Shown here in pieces: positions 14,267-24,200 of a stretch of 64,000 nt of DNA. The stretch is from Andalucia godoyi. Its lineage: Eukaryota; Discoba; Jakobea; Jakobida; Andaluciidae. A program made the position numbers and the translations under genes. Numbering within the stretch: the first letter of the stretch is position 1; each line of letters opens with the position of its first letter. The stretch covers positions 329,438 to 393,437 of the forward strand of contig VRVR01000013.1 in assembly GCA_009859145.1 (NCBI GenBank), in the 5' to 3' direction. The notes beneath the pieces were generated by a model that saw nothing but the letters and a program-made list of their open reading frames with translations, ran no database searches and was not told where the DNA came from.

Positions 14267-14725
14267 ATGAGCTTTATTCGAGCTGCGTTTGGTGCGGTAC
14301 AAGGATTTTTTGCGGGAACAAAGCCAATGCTTGAAGTGTCCAGCCAGATTCAGAAGACGCTGATGTCTGATGAGTACTGGGTCCGCATTGTGGAGCCATT
14401 CTCCGTGTCGCCTGTTCGAATCGAGTGTTTGGAGCGCGCCGTTGCTTACGATATTGCAAAAGGAACATTGAAAGAAGCACTCAACAGCGACGCAGGGGCA
14501 CACAATGTTCTCGTTTTCGACAGCATTGCGACGTTTGAGCGAAAAGGAAAGCCACTTCCTGCGGATTTCCGGACTGCCAAGCTCAAGGAGAACAATTCTG
14601 CTTTGAATCCTTTGGCAGTTGTCATCAAAACAGGGACGGTGTCAAACGACATTCCGTTCACAAGCACCATGGAGGTCACCTTGAAGAAGCCTGATCCGCA
14701 AGAGAAGGGCGATGACAAGAAATGA
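14267..14725 (+). CDS. Small protein, unknown function
   Basis: An intact 152-residue frame starting ATGAGCTTT with normal codon use. The first 20 residues (MSFIRAAFGAVQGFFAGTKP) form an amphipathic, mildly hydrophobic segment. The body mixes helix and strand (VLVFDSIATFERKGKPLP, DIPFTSTMEVTL) and the C-terminus is Lys/Asp-rich. There is no clear signal peptide or full membrane span; the N-terminal segment could be a mitochondrial presequence or a peripheral membrane anchor. I do not recognise the family. An AATAAA signal lies about 125 bp downstream of the stop. Confidence 0.65.
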   Translation: MSFIRAAFGAVQGFFAGTKPMLEVSSQIQKTLMSDEYWVRIVEPFSVSPVRIECLERAVAYDIAKGTLKEALNSDAGAHNVLVFDSIATFERKGKPLPADFRTAKLKENNSALNPLAVVIKTGTVSNDIPFTSTMEVTLKKPDPQEKGDDKK

Positions 14726-15186
14726 ACAAATGAAGGTGCGGGGGCGTAAAACAACCAAGATGTCTGTTTTCTATACTTAATGGCCTGTTCATTTGTTCTT
14801 GCTGTTTAAGCAACGGTTTTTTTTTCCGTTATGCGAACTCATTAATAAAAATACTTGGGTCATTTCTTTATTAGTGGTTGTATTTATCACAAGACACTGT
14901 GCCGCCGTGAGCTGTCCATCGAATCCCGCCGGTGCGTGGGCCGCGATGATCATTCGTCAGTGCTGGCTCAGCCGGCGGCAGTTCTTGTGTCGGAATCCAG
15001 CGGGTATTCCCTAGTGTAAGCGAGTTGGAAATCTGGCGTCCGGCACTCATGAAAAAATATCATGGTGATGATGATTGCGGAGGATGTGCGCGAAAAGTCT
15101 CTCTGTTTTAGTCTCTCTGTTTTCCGTACATTTCGTGAGCGCTTTCCCGGATTCTCTGCTGTTTATTGAAATGGGTGCGCCTCTAG
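14726..15186. other. Convergent intergenic region
   Basis: Lies between two genes that converge here. It contains AATAAA near 14853 for the plus-strand gene and T-rich tracts. No ORF with recognisable features was found. Confidence 0.5.
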
Positions 15187-18100
15187 TTAATATTTGCCTT
15201 CCATAGACTGCGCAAACGCATTGAGCACTTCGATAACCTCATCCATTGCAGTCCGATATTCGCCATCTTCATCCACGAAATCTTCCATTTGCGTCTGCAG
15301 CGAAGAGATCTGAGAGACCAAGCTGTTTGACTTGTCGACGAACATCCGACCGAAGTCCGCAGAGGGAGACGGGCTGGCGGGGCTGGGGGACGCCACTACG
15401 TCCTCCGTCGCCTGGTCTGGCTCTTCTCGCCGTTTGCCGAGACGGGCTCGTCTGGAAGGTGCGGAGCGCTCGGACTTTGGACGGACAACTTCGTTGCTGG
15501 GGTCCTTGCTGGGGTCCTTGCTGGGGTCCTTGCTGGAAGCAACCGACGAAGAAGACTCGGCCTGTTTGATCACAATCTTCACGGATTCAATCACAGACTC
15601 CGTAAGAACTCTGGCACCCAGAAGATGTTTTGCAACCACACGGTTGATTTCCTCTGGAAGCGCTATTGGGGATCCGCAAAGAATTCGCAGACCCGTCAAA
15701 AGCACCTTTTCCAATCCAGAAAAGCTGTCGCGCTCCGCAGCAGCCTGTTCAAGAAACAAAGACAACAAAGGCAATCCGTCGCTAATCGCATGGTTGAGAA
15801 CCCAGGCGCCAAACGCGAATTCTGCAAAAACATAGGAAAGATGAAGTGACTGACAAATGAACACGTGGAACCTCTTCGAAAACAACAATGCATCCAAATA
15901 CGTACGATGGACCACAGCAGATGTAATACCGTGCGCAATGTCTCCATACCCGTCGGGAAACGCATTTTCGATCTTTTGGCATATTTGTGATGCGGAATTC
16001 TTGCCATTCACGGGGACGCCAGCGCCGAGATCAAACGTCATTTGGGAAATGTCGCAAACAAGGTCCACATAAGCACGCAATCCAGCAAGATCATACACAA
16101 CAGCCGACGCATACCGTTTCCAATCCTTTCCGGCCTTGTGATGTTCGTAAACACTCGGGAGAAGGAAAAGATCGGCAAATGGATCGAACCAATCAGCGAA
16201 AAATTTCATCGGTGGTGCATCCTTTCTCTCACCGTCCTTCTCCTTCTCCTCGTCTTCTTCGTGCAGCAAGGAGTCTTTCGAGTGGTCCTCGTGCCAAGTG
16301 TCGATGATCGACAAACAGGCATTCCAGAACAAAGGAACATCCAATGTTTTCAAAGTGCGCAAAAAGAGCTGCAAAAACATGAGATCCACAGAGTGTGGAT
16401 CGGCCTTGAAACTCGACAAAATCTGCGGGACCTTGGACAGGAATGTTCCATAGTCCTTGTCTTGAACGGACTGCAGCGTTTTCATGGCTGCCAGCAGTCC
16501 AGCCACCTTGTGTCGAGACTCCGACGCATGCGAATCCGGATCGACAGATGCCAATTTCAAACCCTCGGGAATGAAATAAGAGTAGTCAGATACTTCGGAC
16601 CGGAATGATACATTATTGCTTCTATCAGATAGAGAGCTCTTCAAAGGGATCGGCTCGCAAATCTGCAACAGCTGCAATGCCTCTGAAATCTTCTGATCCT
16701 GCTGCAGACGGGACGCAGCGGAAGAAATGCTATCAAACGCCTCGTCCAGACGTCTTTGATAAATAAGTTTTTCAACATCCCGAACAAACTTGAGGGATTG
16801 GTCTTCCTGGGGAAACCGAGACACCGCAATTGGTGCCAAGAAGGCGTTTGTCAAATGAATTCCCGCAATGTCGCCGTGGGTGCTGAGAACGTGAAACACA
16901 TCCGGCGATACCGGCGATGCAGACACACCGCACAATGGCCCTGAAAATGGGCTCGACACTTCGGCGACCGTAAAATGAGGCCCGTGATTCAATGACAGTA
17001 TCGTGGACTTTCCATCGGCTCCAGCAGTCACAAGGAGCTCTGCGTGCGATTGGGACCAGGAAAGTCGTCGAACAGGACCATCGTGACACCAAGCGGAAAC
17101 CACGGGGAACTTTGCATATCGAAGATCCCAGACATTGACAGTCCCCGCAAAACCCGCAGATGCGCACCAATGCGGAACCATGGGGCTGAAGACAACATCG
17201 TGAACCGGTCCAGCGTGGTCACGCACATCGTTTCGACAGAACGTATTTCTGGGAAACTTTCCGTCCACCGACGAGGAAATGATGGATCTGGCTTGAAGGG
17301 AGCTGAGAGCTCGATTTGCCGTCCTCATGATGATTGCCTGTTTTGCTTCCTTTCCTCGTAGCGACAGCATGCGGGTGTCGAGGATCTTGATGGAAGACGT
17401 TGCGCCGGCAACCGCAACGACATCTGCGTAGAACGGGCTCCAATTGCACGCCAGCAACGGGGCATGGGATACCCGCGCGACCGAGAGCGGCCTTTGGTCG
17501 CTGTAACCACCAGAACAGTCCCAAATTGCCAATCTGCTTTGCTCCACGACGGCTGCCTTGCTAGGATTGAGCTTGCAGATTCTTACCGAATTCACCTGTC
17601 GTGATGGGTACCACTCATTAGGAACGGGTGCGTCTTCCGACTTGACATTAAATCTCGCGCCCCCATTTGGCTTCAGCTGCTCGGACTGCGAATCCGAGTC
17701 GTCGCCGCTGTCATACAGCTTTTCCTGCTCGAGGTTCGACGCCGACTTGTGCATTGGAGAGGCAGCATTCGACGCCGACGGTGACATGGAAGCACTGAGC
17801 GTGCTCGGGGTTCTCCATTTCGCCCGCAGCTCATAGTCTTCGGACGGCTGTGTCCGAGACGACCGGTGATCCACAAGCGACGGCGGTGCATGAACCACGG
17901 AAACAGTCCCGTCCAAATGACCCAACAGCATGGTTTCGTCATTCCAGTCCATCGACGTGATGGGCATTGGTGAATGGAACGCCCCGACTGACTGATAGCC
18001 AATTTGCTTGACCGAGCCCTTTCCTCGCCGCACGTCTTCTTCTTCAGGAGTGAACAGCTCAAACGAAAAAAGGTCTCCGTTCACCGAGCTTGAGCAAACT

Positions 18101-18315
18101 GCCAGTACGTTCTGCTTGTCATGCATGCAGGAATCATGAAACAAGAACAGATCTTCATCTGCAGCAAACGTGTCGCCGCCATTGCCGTTATTGTGATTCG
18201 ATAGATGAGACGCATGGTGCTCAGACACACACAGCAAGTCCGCGGAACCCTGCAGCCCAGCCAGATTCGCCTCTTGTCGCCACGACGCTATCGAGCTTCG
18301 AAACCCTGATTTCAT
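15187..18315 (-). CDS. WD40-repeat protein with helical C-terminal domain
   Basis: A protein of 1,042 residues from the ATG at 18315; three more codons upstream begin with GTG and are not needed. WD40 blades are visible across residues 50-470, for example HWCASAGFAGTVNVWDLR, HAELLVTAGADGKSTILSL and ITSMDWNDETMLLGHLDGTV, interrupted by Ser-rich loops. The region from 480 to 900 looks alpha-helical and resembles solenoid proteins of coats, nuclear pores or ciliary trains. A disordered SKDP tetrapeptide repeat follows near 935, and a short coiled coil ends the protein. Beta-propeller plus alpha-solenoid is the usual plan of membrane-coat proteins, so a trafficking role is plausible but unproven. 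No specific family was recognised. It is divergent from the ATP synthase gene at 18629. Confidence 0.78.
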   Translation of the reverse strand: MKSGFRSSIASWRQEANLAGLQGSADLLCVSEHHASHLSNHNNGNGGDTFAADEDLFLFHDSCMHDKQNVLAVCSSSVNGDLFSFELFTPEEEDVRRGKGSVKQIGYQSVGAFHSPMPITSMDWNDETMLLGHLDGTVSVVHAPPSLVDHRSSRTQPSEDYELRAKWRTPSTLSASMSPSASNAASPMHKSASNLEQEKLYDSGDDSDSQSEQLKPNGGARFNVKSEDAPVPNEWYPSRQVNSVRICKLNPSKAAVVEQSRLAIWDCSGGYSDQRPLSVARVSHAPLLACNWSPFYADVVAVAGATSSIKILDTRMLSLRGKEAKQAIIMRTANRALSSLQARSIISSSVDGKFPRNTFCRNDVRDHAGPVHDVVFSPMVPHWCASAGFAGTVNVWDLRYAKFPVVSAWCHDGPVRRLSWSQSHAELLVTAGADGKSTILSLNHGPHFTVAEVSSPFSGPLCGVSASPVSPDVFHVLSTHGDIAGIHLTNAFLAPIAVSRFPQEDQSLKFVRDVEKLIYQRRLDEAFDSISSAASRLQQDQKISEALQLLQICEPIPLKSSLSDRSNNVSFRSEVSDYSYFIPEGLKLASVDPDSHASESRHKVAGLLAAMKTLQSVQDKDYGTFLSKVPQILSSFKADPHSVDLMFLQLFLRTLKTLDVPLFWNACLSIIDTWHEDHSKDSLLHEEDEEKEKDGERKDAPPMKFFADWFDPFADLFLLPSVYEHHKAGKDWKRYASAVVYDLAGLRAYVDLVCDISQMTFDLGAGVPVNGKNSASQICQKIENAFPDGYGDIAHGITSAVVHRTYLDALLFSKRFHVFICQSLHLSYVFAEFAFGAWVLNHAISDGLPLLSLFLEQAAAERDSFSGLEKVLLTGLRILCGSPIALPEEINRVVAKHLLGARVLTESVIESVKIVIKQAESSSSVASSKDPSKDPSKDPSNEVVRPKSERSAPSRRARLGKRREEPDQATEDVVASPSPASPSPSADFGRMFVDKSNSLVSQISSLQTQMEDFVDEDGEYRTAMDEVIEVLNAFAQSMEGKY
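15494..15536 (-). repeat. 12-bp tandem repeat coding SKDP units
   Basis: About 3.6 copies of a 12-bp unit (TTGCTGGGGTCC on the plus strand), in frame, giving three or four SKDP tetrapeptides in a disordered linker of the WD40 protein. Confidence 0.9.
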
Positions 18316-18628
18316 CCACTCCACTCCACTCCAACCCTCTCAAAAGCAGTGTTTGACTAACGGCAATAATTCGGAACGCCGCAAGTTGTGGTAACCCAGC
18401 AATCGAAGAGGACCGACCCCCAACACACACCAACACCAAAAACAAAACAAAAAAAAAAAAACAGGTAGGATCACGTGATGCTAGTCTGTGTAGAGAGAAT
18501 AACCGCACCATCCTCTTCGACGGTCGCGTTGTGCTTTTGGGTCTCTTTTCAGAAGCACAGACGCTGTTTTCGTCAGAAAGGAAAAGGTTTAACAAAAGAG
18601 AAAGAGAGGAAAAGTTAAAACTTTAGAG
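18316..18628. promoter_or_regulatory. Divergent promoter with TCACGTGA palindrome
   Basis: A 313-bp head-to-head spacer between the WD40 gene (minus) and ATP synthase subunit f (plus). The perfect palindrome TCACGTGA lies at 18471-18478 next to an A-rich tract. CACGTG E-boxes bind bHLH and bZIP factors in many eukaryotes. Regulatory use here is inferred from position only. Confidence 0.5.
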
Positions 18629-19116
18629 ATGTCGGCTGCATATCGTGCGACTTGCCGTTTGTTCACCCAGGAAGGCTTCAACCAAGCATTCGAGGCTTAC
18701 CGTGTCAAGTACATTGCCACTGGCTCATTTGCGCCCATTGCCCATCTTTTGGCCTTTGTTGGCGGTGTTTCTTGTATGTCACCCCCCTTCTCTATTTCTT
18801 TCATTGCATTTTCATCCTCTTCATCTGCACGGTCATTGCCGACGTGCCATGGCTTCCTCGCCTGTTGGTGCGTCTTTCTTTTCCTTTTCGAACTGTGCCA
18901 GTTTAAAAAAAATATTATTGTTTTTTTGTTTTGTTTTGTTTTGGTTGCTAATGTATGTCTGTATCTGTTTGCTACTTGAAAATGTTTGCAGATATCCGCG
19001 AGTTTTCTCATTTGCGCCACAAGAAGCAGGCTGCTCGTGAAGCCGCCATCCAGCAGCGCATTGATGCTGCCATCAAGGAGGGAAAGACCGGTGCTCCTGC
19101 TCACGCTCACCACTAA
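18629..19116 (+). CDS. Mitochondrial ATP synthase subunit f (two exons)
   Basis: Exons are 18629-18773 and 18992-19116, joined across a 218-bp intron with GTATGT donor and TTTGCAG acceptor (phase 1), giving 89 residues. The pattern FEAYRVKYIATGSF, a hydrophobic span (PIAHLLAFVGGVSYI) and then EFSHLRHKK matches subunit f of the F1Fo ATP synthase. Yeast Atp17 has the same order: an RYKAKY segment, one membrane span and a YFHLRHHK end. Subunit f is a single-pass membrane subunit of the Fo peripheral stalk and dimer interface in the inner mitochondrial membrane. Family length is usually 85-100 residues, which fits. The splice junction restores the conserved region exactly, so both exons are well supported. 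The name rests on motif memory. Confidence 0.85.
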
Positions 19117-19257
19117 GGAGAATTCGTCTTTCGAGATACTTCAGTGAGCGCTTCCGTTCAGTAAAGAACAACAAACAAACCAAACCAAAAGAAACGACCT
19201 CGAAACGCAGACACACGATCGCTCCAGCAGATTCCGTGTAGCAGCGCTACCATCTAC

Positions 19258-20937
19258 CTATCGACCGATGGTGATGATACGTTCCCAGTCGGTAACGGGG
19301 AATAATGCAGTTTGGAACACAATAACAGACCCCTGCACGCAGTCTACAAGCTGTGATCCATCGTCGGCGAATCGGAAACGACGCATCACCGGATGAACGG
19401 ATGAATTGAATGTGGAACTCATGCACAACCGATTCATTTGCTTCATCAGGTTCCGGCCAATGCACACATGACGGGCGTAGGACTGGAGAAGGACAACGAG
19501 TTTACGAATCGAAGATTTCCCGTGGAACTCGTTTCCTTCTCCTTCTTGCTCTTGTTCTTGTTCTGCCGCGCCGCTGTTTTCGAGAGCACCTTCATTCTGC
19601 GACTGGTCATCTGCATCAGTTATACCGAGTGCATGGTTTTCAAGAAGCTTGAAAGCCACTAGAAGCGCGGCGGATGCGTTTCTACCGTCTCGACACACCA
19701 CGCAGATCTTCCTGCTATCTGCAGATCCCAAAGACTTGTATATCAGAGGGCACAGCAGCTGGAAAGTATATCGATCTTTCTTGACGTTTGGAACCGGAAA
19801 GAGCAGTAGCAGAGAATCCAGCGAATTCGGATCATTTCTCGTCCTCCATCTCTGCAATGCACCGGAAATCACATCCTGGTCGCCAACACAAAGGAAACGG
19901 CTGACATCGGAACTCGCAAAAGACGGAATGTACTCCACAGACGATGCAGGACCGATGCAGAATCGTCGAAATGAGGACGCACACAGCGAAAAGCCAAACA
20001 ACTCCGCCGCTGTGCCATCGGCATTCTGGTCTTGAGCATTCTCGGCTGCAAGAGACTTCTCTGCCTCGACAACGACCTCATCTATAAACAAGTCAAAGTC
20101 ATCATCGGGCAGCAGGCTACTCAAAATTCGCTGCCAGTTTGTCCAAAACATGCGCGGCGTAAGGCCGCGACTCCATGTCTCCGCATCGTCTCCGGAGCCT
20201 TGGACGTAGACCCAGCTTTTCTGGGTTGGAGAATACGACTCGTCTTCAGGCGAAGCAGGCTCGGAAGCGCAAATGCAAACCAGCGGAACATACGGAAAAC
20301 GGGACGTATCAAACTCCATGTGATCATAAACCGTGTCTGGATTGACGTATACACACTTGAGAGGCCGGAATGGCGTATCCAATACACTACTGTCCCGCCA
20401 ATCAGGCAGCGATTCCACGTACTCTAGCGCCTTCTGGTGGAAATCATCGAGGAGCTTGTGGATCTGTGTAATTTCCAGGTCGGATACCCATCTTGGCAAG
20501 TGCAAGTACTCTCGCAGAGCGGCGTGATGATCGGTCCTTTTCGAAAAGATGGTGCTCAGCACCGCCGCCCAGATTGGGATGGTCCGTGACATGGAGTCAG
20601 GGAACCGCTTTCCCTTGCGGGTGGAATCGACGATGATAGCGCCTTGTCGCTGGAAAGCAACTCGTGCAACATGCAAGTTCAGCCGCGAAACATGGAACGA
20701 CCAATGGCCATAATGACCGTCCGTGGATTTAAAGTAGCACGTATCAAACACGGGAATCCGAGAAGGATCTACATACCACTCGCCCGCTCGAAGATTCGCA
20801 AACAGGGGAAACTGACACACGGAGCCAAAGTACCGAAACGCATCCACCACGAAATTCGAATCATGATCAATAGAGTGCAAGCGGTTCCGAATCCTCGTCG
20901 CACACCGCTTCACAGCTTTGACCTCCCTCCAAGACAT
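19258..20937 (-). CDS. RIT1: Initiator tRNA A64 2'-O-ribosylphosphate transferase, RIT1 family
   Basis: The protein has 559 residues from the ATG at 20937. The frame stays open 20 codons upstream into AT-rich DNA, which I exclude. Family landmarks are clear: SVCQFPLFANLRAGEWYVDP, CYFKSTDGHYGHWSF, the strand GAIIVDSTRKGKRFPDSMS with TIPIWAAVL, and the later YVPLVCICAS and ICVVCRDGRNASAALLVA. The last resembles a phosphatase-type P-loop (CRDGRNAS). RIT1 adds phosphoribosyl to A64 of initiator tRNA-Met so that elongation factor 1A rejects it, keeping initiator and elongator tRNAs apart. It is known from fungi, plants and some protists and acts in the cytosol. The gene is divergent from ATM. A Glu-Gln-rich insertion near residue 490 is lineage-specific. 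Confidence 0.9.
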   Translation of the reverse strand: MSWREVKAVKRCATRIRNRLHSIDHDSNFVVDAFRYFGSVCQFPLFANLRAGEWYVDPSRIPVFDTCYFKSTDGHYGHWSFHVSRLNLHVARVAFQRQGAIIVDSTRKGKRFPDSMSRTIPIWAAVLSTIFSKRTDHHAALREYLHLPRWVSDLEITQIHKLLDDFHQKALEYVESLPDWRDSSVLDTPFRPLKCVYVNPDTVYDHMEFDTSRFPYVPLVCICASEPASPEDESYSPTQKSWVYVQGSGDDAETWSRGLTPRMFWTNWQRILSSLLPDDDFDLFIDEVVVEAEKSLAAENAQDQNADGTAAELFGFSLCASSFRRFCIGPASSVEYIPSFASSDVSRFLCVGDQDVISGALQRWRTRNDPNSLDSLLLLFPVPNVKKDRYTFQLLCPLIYKSLGSADSRKICVVCRDGRNASAALLVAFKLLENHALGITDADDQSQNEGALENSGAAEQEQEQEGEGNEFHGKSSIRKLVVLLQSYARHVCIGRNLMKQMNRLCMSSTFNSSVHPVMRRFRFADDGSQLVDCVQGSVIVFQTALFPVTDWERIITIGR

Positions 20938-21277
20938 TCCCCCCCTAGAAGAGAAAATTAAAATTAAAAAAAGAAATTGAGAATAAAACAGTCGCAAAAC
21001 AGTATTCTAAAAATTATAAAAAACTAAAGAATAATATATTAGATCATTAAATAAAATAATAGATCATCGATTCCGTTTTGCGCCAGATGGACTCGAGTGG
21101 CCTCAAGCCCTCTTCCTTGCGGGTCATATGGTGTTGGTGCATCGCTTCGTATCTCCGTTTTTCTTCATTAAAGCATGCAGGCTCATAAACAGTTAGAATA
21201 TCACAAAAAAGAAAGCTTCACGATCGACCACAGCATGCGATACGATCCAAAGTGCTGAGCTGGACTTGCTTCTTGAG
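20938..21277. promoter_or_regulatory. Divergent promoter between RIT1 and ATM
   Basis: 340 bp, very A-rich near 20950-21060. The ATM frame is open upstream from 21197 but has no in-frame ATG before 21278. An acceptor-like CCACAG at 21228-21233 leaves room for a further upstream exon. Confidence 0.45.
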
Positions 21278-24200
21278 ATGTATTCAACGAAGCTTGTGGA
21301 GTTTGCTTCGCGGTTGGATGACAGGAAAAGCGACAAAAAGGTACGCATTTTCCCTTTTCGATTTCTCTCTTTTTATCTGTTTTTTATATTCATTTGCATC
21401 TCATTTGAAATGCTTCTCTGCTTGGATCGCGTCCGAAAGAGCAGCCTATTTCGTCACCGTTGTTATTATTATTATTATTTTTGTTGTTGCTGCTGCTGCT
21501 TCGGGTTCTGTTGTACATAATTTTTAATGAAAAATCACACTGAAAATGTTCATTTCCTCTCAATAGAAACTGTTGGTCGATATTCATCGTTGGTTCCTTG
21601 ATAATAAAGATGGTTTGAAAGAAGCGTTGCAGAATTCGTCTGCGGATTCACAGGAATTGGAGGTTCAGTGCGGACCACTTTTGGAGAAGATCCTGCGAGT
21701 CATTCCTTCCTTGTTGGAAGGCTCTCGCTCCGAAGACATTATCAAACTTCAAATTCTGTCGCCATTTGAGAAGATTCTCATTGCATATGTTGAGTTGTTT
21801 GCTATGGCAACCATGAAGCACCAAGTCCTCATACTGGAATGCTTGATGGGTATGTTTGGCGATCCCGGAGCATGCCTTCCTGCTGTTAGCGCACTGTGTT
21901 TCTTGGTTCGCTGCAGCGTCTCTTTTCGCGAGCGTGTCCCGTTGCAAGTCATGTATGGCATGTTAAAAGGTGCCAGAGAAGCGGTCACCAACAATCCCAA
22001 GCTCGAGCTGCGGGATGTAACGCTGCTTGTTGAGAAGCTGCTCGCTATCGTCAGAATCTATCCCGATTCGTATTTTGATTCACTCGCGGCGTTCACCGAG
22101 TCTGCCGACTCCGAGAAACTAGACTCGTCGCGTGTCGTCGGAAGACTGACCAAGTTGTGCATTGACTTGTTGAAAGCCGCAATTCCGCTGTCCTCTCACA
22201 TGACGTCACGTGGCGTTTTTGACGTTTTGCGCCTCTGTCTGGAGGTTTCGCGAAAGTTTTCTGCAATCTTTCCTCTGAGCTGCTTTTTGTTTCTGGAGAG
22301 CATTTGTGATCTGACATTTGTGAAAGAGTCGTTCGCGTTCCAAGATTTGCTCAATGACAAGCTGCTGGATGACAGGTTGATCCATGATCACTTGTTTGAG
22401 CAGTTTTGCAGCTTGCGATTCAAGCTCTCGTTTGGATCGAAAATCGTTTTTCGTTTCCTTGATCTTGATCCTGGTTCTGTTGTGCGGCTGTTTGTCAATG
22501 CCGTGGAAAAGGGATCCAATTTCGGTCGCGCTGACCATTCTCGTCTCTTGGGACGGTTTCGTGTTGCCAGCCTGCTGGAATTGTGCAGCATGCATCATCG
22601 ACATTTGCTGCGCCTGCAGGTGCCACCGAGTTCAGAGGAACACGGAATGAGTACCGCTGCTAAACGTCCGAAAAAACCGGCACCGCATTTGGTGTTTGCC
22701 TCTGAAGTCGATTTATGGCTTGCCTGCAGAACAGACGAGCGACCGCTGTCTCCCGCGGTTCAAGTTTTCTGGTATTCTGCACAGTTGTTAGCCATTCAAG
22801 ACATCCTGCAAATGACGAGATCCCATGTCCCAGACCCTTCTGATCGAGAATCCGTGTTGATTCCTCTTTTGAAAGGGTTTTTGCTGTGCCTTGAACGGTT
22901 GTGCCAGTTTCCTCCCGCATCGATTCTTGCGATGGAATCTTTACTGCTATCATTGCCGGAACTGATGCTGTGCGCGCTTGATCTCCATCGCTCCTACAGT
23001 GACGCTGTCCCGATTGTCCAGCACGGCGTTTGCTTTTCGCTGTTGTCCAATCTTCTGTATCAACTGGTGTCCGCATCTTCGTTCCTTTCGTGTTCCATTT
23101 CCCCCAGTGCGACGTTTGCTATTTTTCATTGTCTCAATATACTGTATGGCGACCGCAGTGTTTTGGAGAGTTCTCTGATTTCAGAAGCGCAAAGATTGAG
23201 TGTGATGCAGTGCGTCCTTTGTCAAGTCTGCGACAGCCCCAGTTTGCCATTGATTCAACGGTGGTTTTTGGACTCCCAGTTTTACGCTTGGATTTCGAGC
23301 CAGCTGTTTTCGCCCTGTGTTGGCTTCGATGTGGACAAGAGCGATCATTTGCCGAAGTTCCGTCGGACATTTGTTTCGGTTCTCGATCAACTGTTTTCGA
23401 AAGGCACATGTGCGGCGTTTGGATGCAACTTTCTTGTGCACATCGAAGATGATCGTGTCGATCGTGCGGCTAGTGCACTCTTTTTTCTGCCCCACGCGCA
23501 ATTCTCAGCGTTTCTTGAGCGCGTGTTCGCTTCCGACGGCGAAAAGCTGTCTGCTTTTCGGTTGATCTTCCAGAGCGCCACCAACTGGCACCAGTTGACT
23601 GTTTTGACGTTCTTCCTTCAAAACGTTGGGTTTCCCGGTCCTGATTTTGTGGATGACTATGCAAACGATAACTTGAAGGCATTGCTGAACTCTATCGATG
23701 TCTTGCTTCCGCGTGCACTGGTGCAACTGGCAGATTGCGGTGCGTTTTTCCTGTGTCCTATTCCTGGAGCCTCGCTAGAAAAAATGGAATCAGTGCTAGC
23801 CCTTTATGTTGCACGGTATGCTCATTTCATCCGAGTTGTTCGTGAAAGCCGCTCGTTTTACCGAATTTATACGTCAAAAAACGACAGCTCTATGGTCATG
23901 GAGGTTTACGCAGATGATTATGCGGATCTTTTAACAAGCAATTTGTTTGCGGTTGTGAAGGTCTTCCAGGCTGCACCATGGTTCCCCGCCTTCTGGAACA
24001 ATGTTCTTGACGCAGAGTCCAAGACAGCTGTGCTGTTTTGCCGCATGGCGCTATACATTGAAGGCGTGTCGTTACTGCTGACCAGCAGTAATGCCGCAAC
24101 ATCCGCAGTGGACGAAATTGTGGATCAGAATTTTTGGGAGGACGCCATTTCACAGTACACTTCCCGACCAAGTTTAACGTATCGTGACTGGCATGACCAC

